This document shows positions 17,835 to 26,755 of a DNA stretch of 61,486 nt, piece by piece. A program made the translations under genes and the position numbers. The stretch is from the NCBI RefSeq assembly GCF_934746965.1, contig NZ_CAKVFS010000010.1, forward strand, positions 1 through 61,486. Reading direction: 5' to 3'. Source of the stretch: an uncultured Methanobrevibacter sp. (lineage in GTDB: Archaea; Methanobacteriota; Methanobacteria; Methanobacteriales; Methanobacteriaceae). Each line of letters begins with the position of its first letter. Within the stretch, counting starts at the first letter, position 1. A model generated the notes under the pieces. The model worked only from the letters and a program-made list of their open reading frames with translations. It had not been told where the DNA came from and made no database searches.

Positions 17835-19154
17835 TTAAGGAGTTAATCTATGTCTGTCTCTTGGGAAGAGAACTGTTTCACGAATGTTTTCAACTCCAGT
17901 AAGTACCATAGCTAACCTATCAGCACCTACACCCCAACCTGCATGAGGTGGCATTCCATATTCGAAAGCTTTTAAGTAACTACCAAATGAAGCTACATTT
18001 AATCCTTTTTCTTCTATTTGTTTTACTAAAACATCGTATTGATGAACACGAGTAGCTCCAGAGGATAATTCTAAGTTATTATACATTAAATCAAAAGCTT
18101 GAGCTTTAGTAGGATCTTTAGAATTAGGCATTACATAAAATGGTTTAATTTCAGAAGGCCATTCAGTTAAGAAGTAGAATCCTCCCATTGCATCACCTAA
18201 TGCTTTTTCTCCTGCACGGGATAAATCTTCACCCCAACTCATTTCAACATCTCTAGAATTTACAATATCTACTGCTTCATCATAAGTTACAACAGGGAAA
18301 GGTCCATCAGGAATAGGCATTTCATGTTCTAATATGTTTAATTCTTCTTTACAATCTTCATTAACATCAATAATAACTTGTTCAATCATATTATTGAGTA
18401 TTTTCATGACATCAACATCATCCATGAAAGAAGCTTCTGCATCTATAGAAACAGCTTCATTTAAATGTCTTAAAGTATCATGTTCTTCAGCTCTGAAAAT
18501 TTGACCTATTTCAAATACTTTATCCATTCCACTAGACATCATCATTTGTTTATATAATTGTGGAGATTGACCTAAGAATGCTTCTTTTTCGAAATATGTT
18601 ATTGGGAAAAGCTCTGTTCCTCCTTCAGTAGCAGAAGCTACAAGTTTTGGAGTGTTAATTTCCATGAATCCATTTTCATAGAAGAAATCCCTTACAGTAT
18701 GGAACATCCTATTTTTAATTTTGAAAATAGCACTAACATTTTCTCTTCTTAAATCAATGAATCTAGAATCAAGCCTGGTATCAATTTCAGCTTTAACTTT
18801 ATCAGTAGGATCCATTGGAAGTGGTTGATTAGCTAAGTTTAAAAGATTAATTTCTTTAGGAATAATTTCAACACCATTAGGTGCTTTAGGTGCTTCTTGA
18901 ACAGTACCTTTAATAGCTACAACAGACTCTTTCCTAAGTTTTCTAAGATCTTCAAGCATTTCTGCATCTACTTTTTTACTAGGTGCGGTAATTTGTACTC
19001 TACCTTCCCTGTCTCTAATAATAACAAAGATGATTCCACCTAAATCACGGATTTCATGTACCCAACCCATGACGACAACATCTTGTCCAGTTAATTCAGG
19101 AGTAACATTTTTAGTATAATTTGTTCTTCTCCATTCATTTAATAAACCTTGCAT
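17835..19154 (-). CDS. aspS: Aspartyl-tRNA synthetase, archaeal type
   Basis: 439 residues, the short archaeal/eukaryotic-like AspRS. Class II synthetase that charges tRNA-Asp. Parts: N-terminal OB-fold anticodon domain (GQDVVVMGWVHEIRDLGG and IIRDREGRVQ), then the class II core with motif 2 around FRAEEHDTLRHLNE and motif 3 near GWGVGADRLAMVLTG. With gatA elsewhere in the window, the enzyme may be non-discriminating, also charging tRNA-Asn for amidation; sequence alone does not decide this. It begins 15 codons before the conserved TPELTGQ and faces a 170-base AT-rich gap. Confidence 0.95.
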   Translation of the reverse strand: MQGLLNEWRRTNYTKNVTPELTGQDVVVMGWVHEIRDLGGIIFVIIRDREGRVQITAPSKKVDAEMLEDLRKLRKESVVAIKGTVQEAPKAPNGVEIIPKEINLLNLANQPLPMDPTDKVKAEIDTRLDSRFIDLRRENVSAIFKIKNRMFHTVRDFFYENGFMEINTPKLVASATEGGTELFPITYFEKEAFLGQSPQLYKQMMMSSGMDKVFEIGQIFRAEEHDTLRHLNEAVSIDAEASFMDDVDVMKILNNMIEQVIIDVNEDCKEELNILEHEMPIPDGPFPVVTYDEAVDIVNSRDVEMSWGEDLSRAGEKALGDAMGGFYFLTEWPSEIKPFYVMPNSKDPTKAQAFDLMYNNLELSSGATRVHQYDVLVKQIEEKGLNVASFGSYLKAFEYGMPPHAGWGVGADRLAMVLTGVENIRETVLFPRDRHRLTP

Positions 19155-19322
19155 TAGTTCACCTCTAGGTTTTTTAAAAAAAATAATTATAATAAAATTA
19201 AATTTTCATTATATTAATAAATTTAAGTTTTATATTTAATAAAGATATGTTAATTTCCCAATGTTTTAAATATTTTATAAATAACTATTATTAAATAAGA
19301 AAAAACTAACCTACAATAAATT

Positions 19323-20526
19323 ATGGAGCCAATTAAAATGTTAATTGATTTTGTTGATAAAGAAAGCCCCTTTCAAGTTGAAAAACCGGTTAGTTTTGAT
19401 TATTTCAAAGGAAGGCAAAAAATTATCAAAAAATACTAAGATATTTAAATAAAGCAACAAAAGGAGATGCCCAACACTATTTTATAACTGGGAAAAAGGT
19501 ATGGGTAAAACTTCATTGGCAAAATATGTTCAGAAATTAGTTTCAGATAAAATGCTTGGAGTATATATCTCTAACAAAGGAAATGAATCTCTGGAAAAAC
19601 TAGCTACAGATATTATTGAAGGATTAGTTAATTACATCCCCGAAAATTCCATCAAACATAAAATTAAAAAAATATTTGGAGATTCTATTGAAAGTCTAGA
19701 ATTTAAAGGAACAAAAGTTAACTTTAAACTAAATGATTACGCAACTAAAGATTTTGTAAATGATTTTTCACATTATTTATACGAAACATATTTAGAATTA
19801 AATACAGATAAAGGGATTTTTCTAATAATTGATGATATTAATGGTTTATCTGATTCAAAGGAGTTTGTTAATTGGTATAAACGATTTGCAGATACTATTG
19901 AAATGAGAAATTACAATATTCCAATCTATATATTAATAGCAGGATATCCTGAGAAATTTCAAAACCTCGTAAACCATGATGAATCATTTGCAAGAATTTT
20001 TCATTATGATGACATTGATTATTTAAGCGAAAATGAAATTACTGATTTTTTTAAAGATACTTTTAATAGTGTAAATATGAACTGTGATGAAGATGCATTG
20101 TCTTTTATGACTACATTTTCAAGAGGAATTCCTTTAATGATGCAAGAAATTGGAGACACAGTATTCTGGGAAACAGAAGGATTTAATGTTAATATTAATT
20201 ATGCTAAAGATGGAATCATAGAAGCAGGACGTTTAATAGGTAGACAAATAAAACCTGTGTTAGATAGAACTATACGTAGCGAAAAATATGAAAATATTTT
20301 AATGAAACTTGGAAAATACAGTGCAGATTCTTTTAAAAAAAGTAATTTTGAAAAATATCTCACTTCTGATGAAAAAAAAGTTTTTTCAGATTTTCTTAAG
20401 AGAGCTACACAATTAAATATCTTAGAATCCATTGGAAAATACAAAAGCGGAGAATATCGTTTCAGCAATAGACTGTATTTAGTTTATTTTATGATTTTAA
20501 ATTTTGAAAATGATATTTCAAATTAA
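19323..20526 (+). pseudogene. AAA-type ATP-binding protein with two single-base deletions near the 5' end
   Basis: An ATG at 19323 opens MEPIKMLIDFVDKESPFQVE and stops at 19438. Adding one A to the A6 run at 19428-19433 continues the frame as ILRYLNKATKGDAQHYFITG, and one more A in the A5 run at 19493-19497 restores GKKGMGKTSLAKYV, a normal Walker A. From 19501 the frame is open for 341 residues: Walker B-like IFLIIDDINGL near residue 120, sensor-like ILIAGYPEKF near 155, and a C-terminal winged-helix-like end. The family resembles archaeal stand-alone ATPases (AAA_16-like) of unknown role. Both lesions are one A short in an A run, so sequencing error or slippage is as likely as true decay. 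If the ATG at 19501 were used the Walker A glycines would be lost. Confidence 0.75.
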
Positions 20527-20619
20527 ATACCATTATATTTTCTTTTTTTAAAAGTAACATAGCTTTTATTTATTATTAAATATAATATTAAACCATTAAA
20601 TGACTTAATGTGTGATTAA

Positions 20620-22269
20620 ATGAAAAGTGATAATATTAAAAAAGGAATTCAAAGAGCTCCACATAGGTCCCTACTTAGAGCATGTGGTCTTAAAGATGAT
20701 GATTTTAATAAACCTTTTATTGGAATAGCTAATAGTTTTACAGAAATCGTTCCTGGACATATTCATCTTAGAGAACTTGTTGAATTTGTAAAAGAAGGAA
20801 TAATTGCTGCAGGAGGCATTCCATTTGAATTTAACACTATGGCTATTTGTGATGGAATCAGTATGAATCATGAAGGAATGAAGTATTCCCTTCCTTCAAG
20901 AGAAATTATAGCAGCTACTGTTGAAAGTATGGCAAAAGGTCACAGTTTTGACGGTTTAGTTTTAATGCCTAGTTGTGATAAAGTAGTTCCAGGTATGATT
21001 ATGGGAGCAACCAGAGTAAATATACCTACAATTGTAGTTACTGGAGGTCCTATGGCTGCTGGACATTATAAAGGTAAAAATGCTGATTTAATCACTGTAT
21101 TTGAAGCTGTTGGTCAGGAGTCTGCAGGAAAAATATCTGAAGATGAAGTTTATGAGATAGAAAAATGTGCTTGTCCAGGAGCAGGTAGTTGTTCTGGATT
21201 ATTTACTGCTAATACAATGGCCTGTGTAACAGAAACATTAGGATTATCCTTACCATTTTGTGCTACAACACATGCTTTAGATAAAGCTAATGAAGAAATG
21301 GCTTATAATTCAGGAAAACAAATCATTAAATTAGTGGAAATGGATTTAAAACCATCTGATATTTTAACTCAAGAAGCATTTAATAATGCAATCACTATTG
21401 ATATGGCTCTTGGCGGGTCCAGTAACACTGCACTCCACATTCCAGCAATAGCTAATGAAGTTAAAGATGTTGATGTTACTCTTGATTTATTTGACAAAAT
21501 TAGTAGAGTAGTACCACATATCTGTCTAATTTCACCAGCAGGTAGCGACACAATGATGGATTTACATAAAGCTGGAGGAATTCCAGGAGTATTAAAAACA
21601 CTTGGAGATAAAATTAATACTTCCACTATTACAGTTACTGGAAAAACATTAAAAGAAAACATTGCAGATGTTGAAGTTACAAATACTGATGTTATTCATC
21701 CATTAGACAATCCTATACATGCAGATGGTGGAATAGCTATATTAAAAGGAAATCTTGCACCTAACGGATCAGTTGTTAAAAAAGGTGCAGTTTCACCAGA
21801 TTTAATGCATCTTAAAGGTCCTGCAAAAGTATTTGATAGTGAAGAGGAAGTTACCCAAGCTATATTTGATCATAAAGTAAAAGAAGGAGACATTTTAGTA
21901 ATCAGATATGAAGGTCCTAAAGGAGGTCCTGGAATGAGAGAAATGTTAAATCCTACTTCTGCACTTGCAGGTATGGAAATCAAAGATGTTGGACTTGTTA
22001 CGGATGGAAGATTCTCCGGAGGGACAAGAGGACCATGTATTGGACATGTTTCACCAGAAGCTATGTCTGATGGACCAATTGGTGCTATTGAAGATGGAGA
22101 CATAATAGAAATTGATATTGAAAACAGATTTATAAATGTGGAATTATCTGATGAAGAAATAGCAAATAGATTAGCTAATAGAAAAAATCCACAAAGAGAT
22201 GTTGATGGATGGTTATCATTATACAGTAAACTTGTTCAATCAGCAGATACTGGTGCTATATTGAGGTAA
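20620..22269 (+). CDS. ilvD: Dihydroxy-acid dehydratase
   Basis: 549 residues. Iron-sulfur enzyme that dehydrates 2,3-dihydroxy-3-methylbutanoate and its ethyl homologue, the third step of valine and isoleucine synthesis. Signatures: MPSCDKVVPGMIMGATRVN and CPGAGSCSGLFTANTM (cluster cysteines), and GRFSGGTRGPCIGHVSPEA near the C terminus. It starts at ATG 20620 without a clear ribosome site, so its message may be nearly leaderless. Its stop overlaps the ribosome site of hisD, five bases ahead of that gene, so the two amino-acid genes form an operon. Confidence 0.96.
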   Translation: MKSDNIKKGIQRAPHRSLLRACGLKDDDFNKPFIGIANSFTEIVPGHIHLRELVEFVKEGIIAAGGIPFEFNTMAICDGISMNHEGMKYSLPSREIIAATVESMAKGHSFDGLVLMPSCDKVVPGMIMGATRVNIPTIVVTGGPMAAGHYKGKNADLITVFEAVGQESAGKISEDEVYEIEKCACPGAGSCSGLFTANTMACVTETLGLSLPFCATTHALDKANEEMAYNSGKQIIKLVEMDLKPSDILTQEAFNNAITIDMALGGSSNTALHIPAIANEVKDVDVTLDLFDKISRVVPHICLISPAGSDTMMDLHKAGGIPGVLKTLGDKINTSTITVTGKTLKENIADVEVTNTDVIHPLDNPIHADGGIAILKGNLAPNGSVVKKGAVSPDLMHLKGPAKVFDSEEEVTQAIFDHKVKEGDILVIRYEGPKGGPGMREMLNPTSALAGMEIKDVGLVTDGRFSGGTRGPCIGHVSPEAMSDGPIGAIEDGDIIEIDIENRFINVELSDEEIANRLANRKNPQRDVDGWLSLYSKLVQSADTGAILR

Positions 22270-22274
22270 TTTAG

Positions 22275-23549
22275 ATGGAACTTTTAAGATATGAAGATAT
22301 TGATTTATCTCAAACAGTTAAAAGGTCAGAAGAAGATGTAAACAATGTTTTAGATACTGTATCTGATATTTTAAAAAATGTTAGAGATAATAAAGATCAA
22401 GCACTAAAAGATTATACTCAAAAATTTGATAAAGTAGAAATAGATACTCTTAAAGTTAGTGATGAAGAAATCAAGGAAGCTTATGAAACTATAGATGATA
22501 ATTTATTAGAAGCTCTTAAAAAAGCAGCTGAAAATATTAAAAAATTCCATGAAAAAGAAATTCCTGAAGAATGGAAAATTGAAGTTAAAAAAGGAATTAC
22601 AGCTGGACAGATTGTAAGACCACTAAACAGTGTTGGTTGTTATATTCCCGGAGGAAGAGCAGTTTATCCATCTACAATTTTAATGACTGTGATTCCTGCA
22701 AAAATAGCTGGAGTTAAAAAAATCGTGTGTTGTTCACCACCACAAAAAGATGGTAAAATAGGCAATGCAATTCTAGTAGCTGCTAATTTAGCTGGAGCAG
22801 ATGAAATATACAAAGTAGGAGGAGCTCAAGCTATAGGAGCTATGGCTTATGGTAGTGAAAGTGTTCCTAAAGTCGAAAAAATTGTAGGTCCTGGAAACAT
22901 TTTCGTGACAGCTGCTAAAAAATTAGTATTTGGACAAGTAGACATAGAATTCCCTGCAGGTCCTTCAGAAGTTTTAATACTTGCAGATTCATCAGCAAAT
23001 GCAGAATATATTGCAACAGACATATTATCACAAGCAGAACACGACCCTAAAGCATCCTGTTTTTTTGTAACTGATGATGAAGCATTAGCTAATGAAGTAT
23101 TGGAATTTGTAGATAAAAAAACTAAAGATGCGCCAAGAAAAGAAATTATCTTAGAAGCATTATCTAATAGTGGAAAAATCATTCTTACTAAAAACTTTGA
23201 AGATGCAATACATGTTACTAATGAATATGCTCCAGAACACTTAGTTATCATGACTAACGATGATGAAAATGTATTAAGTCAAATAAATAATGCTGGATCA
23301 ATATTTTTAGGTAAATATTCTCCAGTAGCATGTGGAGATTATGGATCTGGAACCAACCATGTACTTCCAACTGGTGGAGGTGCTAAAATGTACTCAGGAT
23401 TATCTACAGAATCCTTCATTAAAAAACCAACTGTTCAAAAAATCACACAAGAAGGTTTAGAAAACATAGCAAAAACATGTGTTCCAATAGCTGAATATGA
23501 AGGATTATATGCACATGTTGACTCAATTAAAACTAGATTAAATAAATAA
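22275..23549 (+). CDS. hisD: Histidinol dehydrogenase
   Basis: 424 residues. Oxidises L-histidinol to L-histidine in two NAD-dependent steps, the last reactions of histidine synthesis. Recognised by GCYIPGGRAVYPSTILMTVIPAKIAGV near 120-145, VGPGNIFVTAAKK, FPAGPSEVLILAD, DILSQAEHDPKA (zinc and catalytic residues) and the end CGDYGSGTNHVLPTGG. The ribosome site GAGGTAA uses the last bases and stop of ilvD. A stem-loop covers the stop. No other his gene is nearby. Confidence 0.96.
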   Translation: MELLRYEDIDLSQTVKRSEEDVNNVLDTVSDILKNVRDNKDQALKDYTQKFDKVEIDTLKVSDEEIKEAYETIDDNLLEALKKAAENIKKFHEKEIPEEWKIEVKKGITAGQIVRPLNSVGCYIPGGRAVYPSTILMTVIPAKIAGVKKIVCCSPPQKDGKIGNAILVAANLAGADEIYKVGGAQAIGAMAYGSESVPKVEKIVGPGNIFVTAAKKLVFGQVDIEFPAGPSEVLILADSSANAEYIATDILSQAEHDPKASCFFVTDDEALANEVLEFVDKKTKDAPRKEIILEALSNSGKIILTKNFEDAIHVTNEYAPEHLVIMTNDDENVLSQINNAGSIFLGKYSPVACGDYGSGTNHVLPTGGGAKMYSGLSTESFIKKPTVQKITQEGLENIAKTCVPIAEYEGLYAHVDSIKTRLNK

Positions 23550-23565
23550 TCTAGTTTACTTTTAT
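23531..23565 (+). terminator. Terminator of the ilvD-hisD operon
   Basis: AACTAGATTA (23531-23540) pairs with TAATCTAGTT (23547-23556) around six bases, followed by TACTTTTATTTTT. The stem spans the hisD stop codon. Confidence 0.65.
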
Positions 23566-23619
23566 TTTTCAAATGCTTACCCAAAAGCATTAATTATAAC
23601 TAATATAATATAATTAATC

Positions 23620-24738
23620 ATGTCTACTTTAAGTAAGATGAAAGTTTTAACTGACTCTGCTCAGTATGACTTATGTGATTATGTAAACCATCAAAAATCA
23701 TCACAAGTTAATTTACCTGGAATTTACCATGCTATTGGTCATAATGGATGTGAAATACCATTATTTAAGACTTTACTTACAAACAAATGTAAAAATGATT
23801 GTAAATACTGTATTAACCAATCTAAAAGAAATTTTACAAGACTCGAATTAAGTCCCCAAGAACTAGCTAAAGCTTTTATGGTATATTATGATAAAGGTCT
23901 TGTAAACGGTCTATTTTTAAGTTCAGGTATTGCAGACAATGAAGATTCTACAATGGAAAAAACAATAGAAACTTGTAAATGTCTTAGAAAAGATTATGGT
24001 TATGATGATTATATACATCTAAAAATAGTTCCGGGAGCATCTAAAGATTCTATTAAAAGAGCTATGTCACTAGCTAATAGAGTTAGTATTAACATTGAAG
24101 CAGCCACACCAAGTGGTTTAGCTGAATTATCATCTACAAAGGATTATAAGAAAGATATTTTAAAAAGACTACACTGGATAGACAGTCTAGAAAATAGTTC
24201 TACTACATATCCAAATTCTACCCATACAACACAATTAATTATTGGTGCAAATAATGAAACAGATAAAGAAATTCTACATAGAATGGATAAAATATACAGA
24301 AATTCTAAATTAGAACGTGCATATTACAGTGGATTTACACCAATTGATGGGACTGAATTTGAAAAAAAAGATAACTGCAACAGCCAAAGAGTAGGTAGAC
24401 TTTACAATGCAGATAGTTTACTTAATGATTACAAATACAAAGTTAAAGAATTAAGTTTTGATAATAATGATAGATTATCACTAGACATTGATCCTAAAAT
24501 TTCAGCTGCAAATAAAATGAATATTTTTCCTGTAGAAATTAATAGTGCACCATTTATTGATCTTATAAGAGTTCCAGGTATTGGTGTAAAATCAGCTAGA
24601 AAAATAATATCTATTAGAAAAAAATATAAATTTACAAAAAAAGAAGAATTAAAAAGATTAGGAATAGCTGTAAATAGAGCTGAAAGATATATTAAATTAG
24701 ATGGAGAGTATCAACCTAGTTTAGATATCTTCGAATAA
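23620..24738 (+). CDS. Radical SAM protein with C-terminal helix-hairpin-helix (putative DNA modification/repair family)
   Basis: 372 residues. The radical SAM cluster motif is C57-x3-C61-x2-C64 (NKCKNDCKYCINQ). The TIM-barrel region follows, with ANRVSINIEAATPSGL and a YYSGFTPIDGTEF segment typical of the family. At about residues 308-335, IDLIRVPGIGVKSARKIISI is a helix-hairpin-helix of the DNA-binding kind. This combination is the family annotated as putative DNA modification/repair radical SAM protein, which in bacteria is usually next to a uracil-DNA-glycosylase-like gene. No such partner is seen here. The substrate is unknown. The last 18 bases overlap the convergent gene at 24721. Confidence 0.88.
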   Translation: MSTLSKMKVLTDSAQYDLCDYVNHQKSSQVNLPGIYHAIGHNGCEIPLFKTLLTNKCKNDCKYCINQSKRNFTRLELSPQELAKAFMVYYDKGLVNGLFLSSGIADNEDSTMEKTIETCKCLRKDYGYDDYIHLKIVPGASKDSIKRAMSLANRVSINIEAATPSGLAELSSTKDYKKDILKRLHWIDSLENSSTTYPNSTHTTQLIIGANNETDKEILHRMDKIYRNSKLERAYYSGFTPIDGTEFEKKDNCNSQRVGRLYNADSLLNDYKYKVKELSFDNNDRLSLDIDPKISAANKMNIFPVEINSAPFIDLIRVPGIGVKSARKIISIRKKYKFTKKEELKRLGIAVNRAERYIKLDGEYQPSLDIFE

Positions 24739-25482
24739 TTCCCAAATTTCAGGATATTTTTTAGATACTGCTTCATCAACTAAAACTGAAGCTTCTTTAC
24801 TAATACTAAATTCAGGTTCAGTTTTTCTTAAGTATCTAAATACTGCTGCAGATCTGGAAGACCATAAAGTAATCCTTGGATTTTTATCAACAATTTCTTT
24901 AACTTCAGCTACGTTTTCTGAGATTTTTTCTTGTTCTTTTTGATTTTGTATGCTTTCTTCATCACTTTCAACGCTAGATAAGTCTTCGGATGATGTTTCA
25001 ATATTTTCAGTTTCCTCTTGGTTGACATCCTCATCGCTATCATCTTCCTCATCATTTTCTTCTTGTTGAGTTTCTTCTTTTACAATATCTTCAATATCAT
25101 CACCTGAAGATTCTTCAGAAGAATTATCATCTACAATATCCTCACTTGAAGACTCTTCAGAAGTATCATCATCTACAATATCTTCATCCAAAGATTCATT
25201 ATCTTCAGGAATTTCCTCACTAGATTCATCATTTTCAGAAACTTCTTCTACAATTTCCTCATTAGAATCTTCATTTTCAGAAATTTCTTCAACATGTTCT
25301 TCACTAGATTTATCTTCTTCATCAATATTTTCTACAATATCTTCATTAGATTCTTCCTGTTTTTCATCTTCATTTAACATTTCTTCCAGAGATACTGCAG
25401 AATTACTATCAAAATCTTTATCATAAAAATCAGGGATTAAAGAGTCTAATCCTTTTCCCAAACCTGTTGATTTTTTAGCCAT
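24721..25482 (-). CDS. Acidic protein with a ParB-like N-terminal motif, partner of ParA
   Basis: 253 residues. The first 16 residues, MAKKSTGLGKGLDSLIP, match the short N-terminal motif by which chromosomal ParB binds and stimulates ParA. The rest is not ParB: residues about 20-185 are a low-complexity Asp/Glu/Ser/Asn chain (repeats of SSEDIVDDxSSEES), and the last ~55 residues form a small folded region (RITLWSSRSAAVFRYLRKTE). No ParB nuclease fold and no HTH are seen. The ATG follows the parA stop with no gap, so the two are co-translated. Inference: a tether linking ParA to another partner. It overlaps the 3' end of the convergent radical SAM gene by 18 bases. Confidence 0.75.
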   Translation of the reverse strand: MAKKSTGLGKGLDSLIPDFYDKDFDSNSAVSLEEMLNEDEKQEESNEDIVENIDEEDKSSEEHVEEISENEDSNEEIVEEVSENDESSEEIPEDNESLDEDIVDDDTSEESSSEDIVDDNSSEESSGDDIEDIVKEETQQEENDEEDDSDEDVNQEETENIETSSEDLSSVESDEESIQNQKEQEKISENVAEVKEIVDKNPRITLWSSRSAAVFRYLRKTEPEFSISKEASVLVDEAVSKKYPEIWELFEDI

Positions 25483-26259
25483 CTACTCGCCCCCATCACG
25501 TTCTATAATTTCTTTAGCTAAGTTTAAATAAGCTTTTGTACCAGTACTTTCAGGATCATAAATTAAACAAGGTTTACCATAACTTGGTGCTTCAGCTAAC
25601 CTAATATTTCTTGGAATCACTGTATTAAATAATAGATTAGTACTTCCAAAATGACTTTTAAGTTCCTTGTAGACATCCTTACTAAGTCTTGTTCTTTTAT
25701 CATATAATGTTAGAAGAATACCTTTAATAGGAACAGGTGTTCTGAGTCTTTTCTTAACTAAATTAATAGTATTAATCAAATCAGCTACTCCTTCCAATGC
25801 ATAATATTCAGCTTGAATAGGTATAAGAACACTGTCAGCTGCAACTAATGCATTAACAGTTATAACACCTAAAGAAGGAGGTAAATCAATGAATATATAG
25901 TCAAATAAGGGAGGTAACTCCTTAAGAGTTTCTTTTAATATAATATGATAATTTTCTTTTTTGCTTAATTCAACTCCTGCTCCACTTAATGAAATATTAC
26001 TTGGAATAATAAATAAGTTCTTAATAAAAGTAGGAATTGTTGCCTTTTTAACACTTACATCCCCTACAATCGCGTCATAAATAGTGTTTTCTAATTGTGT
26101 TTTATCAATTCCAAAGCTAGTAGTTGCATTAGCCTGAGGATCCATATCAATTACTAAAACCGTTTTACCCATTACAGCTAATGAAGTTGCAGTATTAACC
26201 ACAGTTGTAGTTTTTCCACAACCACCTTTCTGATTCATTACAGCTATTATTTCACTCAT
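25483..26259 (-). CDS. parA: ParA/Soj-type partition ATPase
   Basis: 258 residues, the short ParA form with no N-terminal DNA-binding domain. It opens MSEIIAVMNQKGGCGKTTT, with the deviant Walker A KGGCGKTT near residues 11-18 and signature lysine; DMDPQANAT is the A' motif, and FIDLPPSLG the Walker B region near 123-131. ParA dimers bind DNA non-specifically when bound to ATP and are released by a partner, moving cargo. Its partner is probably the next gene. Upstream, starting about 20 bases before its ATG, is a dense repeat array that may be its centromere or operator. A GGAG ribosome site stands before the ATG. Confidence 0.93.
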   Translation of the reverse strand: MSEIIAVMNQKGGCGKTTTVVNTATSLAVMGKTVLVIDMDPQANATTSFGIDKTQLENTIYDAIVGDVSVKKATIPTFIKNLFIIPSNISLSGAGVELSKKENYHIILKETLKELPPLFDYIFIDLPPSLGVITVNALVAADSVLIPIQAEYYALEGVADLINTINLVKKRLRTPVPIKGILLTLYDKRTRLSKDVYKELKSHFGSTNLLFNTVIPRNIRLAEAPSYGKPCLIYDPESTGTKAYLNLAKEIIERDGGE

Positions 26260-26280
26260 TAATTAACTCTCCTTATAAAT

Positions 26281-26656
26281 GATAAGTTCTAACTTATTAG
26301 AAATAAATTTTAAGTTATAAATTAAAAGAAATAACTTTTAACTTTTAAGAAATAAGTTAAAAGAGATAACTTATAGGATATAACTTAAAAGAAATAAGTT
26401 TTAACTTTTAATGAATAAGTTATAGGATATAACTTCTAATTAATAACTTATACCTCATAACTTAAAAGAGATAAGTTTTAAGTTAAAAGGTTTAATGTAT
26501 AAGTTATATTTTATAACTTCTATCTTATAAATTCTACGTTTTAAGAAATAAGTTATAAGTTAGATATGTTAAGTAATAACTTATAAAGAATAAGAAATAA
26601 GTTAATAGTTAGAAGTTATTAGTTATATGTTTTTAGTTATAAGTTATAAGTTATAA
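26281..26656. repeat. Dense array of AAGTTA / TAACTT motifs upstream of parA
   Basis: In about 375 bases I count 14 AAGTT and 11 AACTT, most embedded in ATAAGTTATA, TATAACTTA or AAATAAGTTA. They occur in both orientations, often facing each other at short spacing, with no open reading frame. The array fills most of the gap between parA and the adhesin-like gene at 26756. The remaining 100 bases (26657-26755) hold only AT-rich sequence and a GGAGG site. Possible roles: partition site, operator, or origin-like element. Confidence 0.75.
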
Positions 26657-26755
26657 ATAAAATACAATTGAAAAAATTTATAAATCAACAAAACAAATAT
26701 TACATGAAATTAATTTTGTCTTAAAATAATTTCAATAAAAATGGAGGCTTAAAAT

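Noticed and set aside
26281..26656. Repeat array upstream of parA considered as a CRISPR
   Set aside because: The motifs are only 5-10 bases, irregularly spaced and in both orientations, with no constant repeat or unique spacers, and no cas gene is near.
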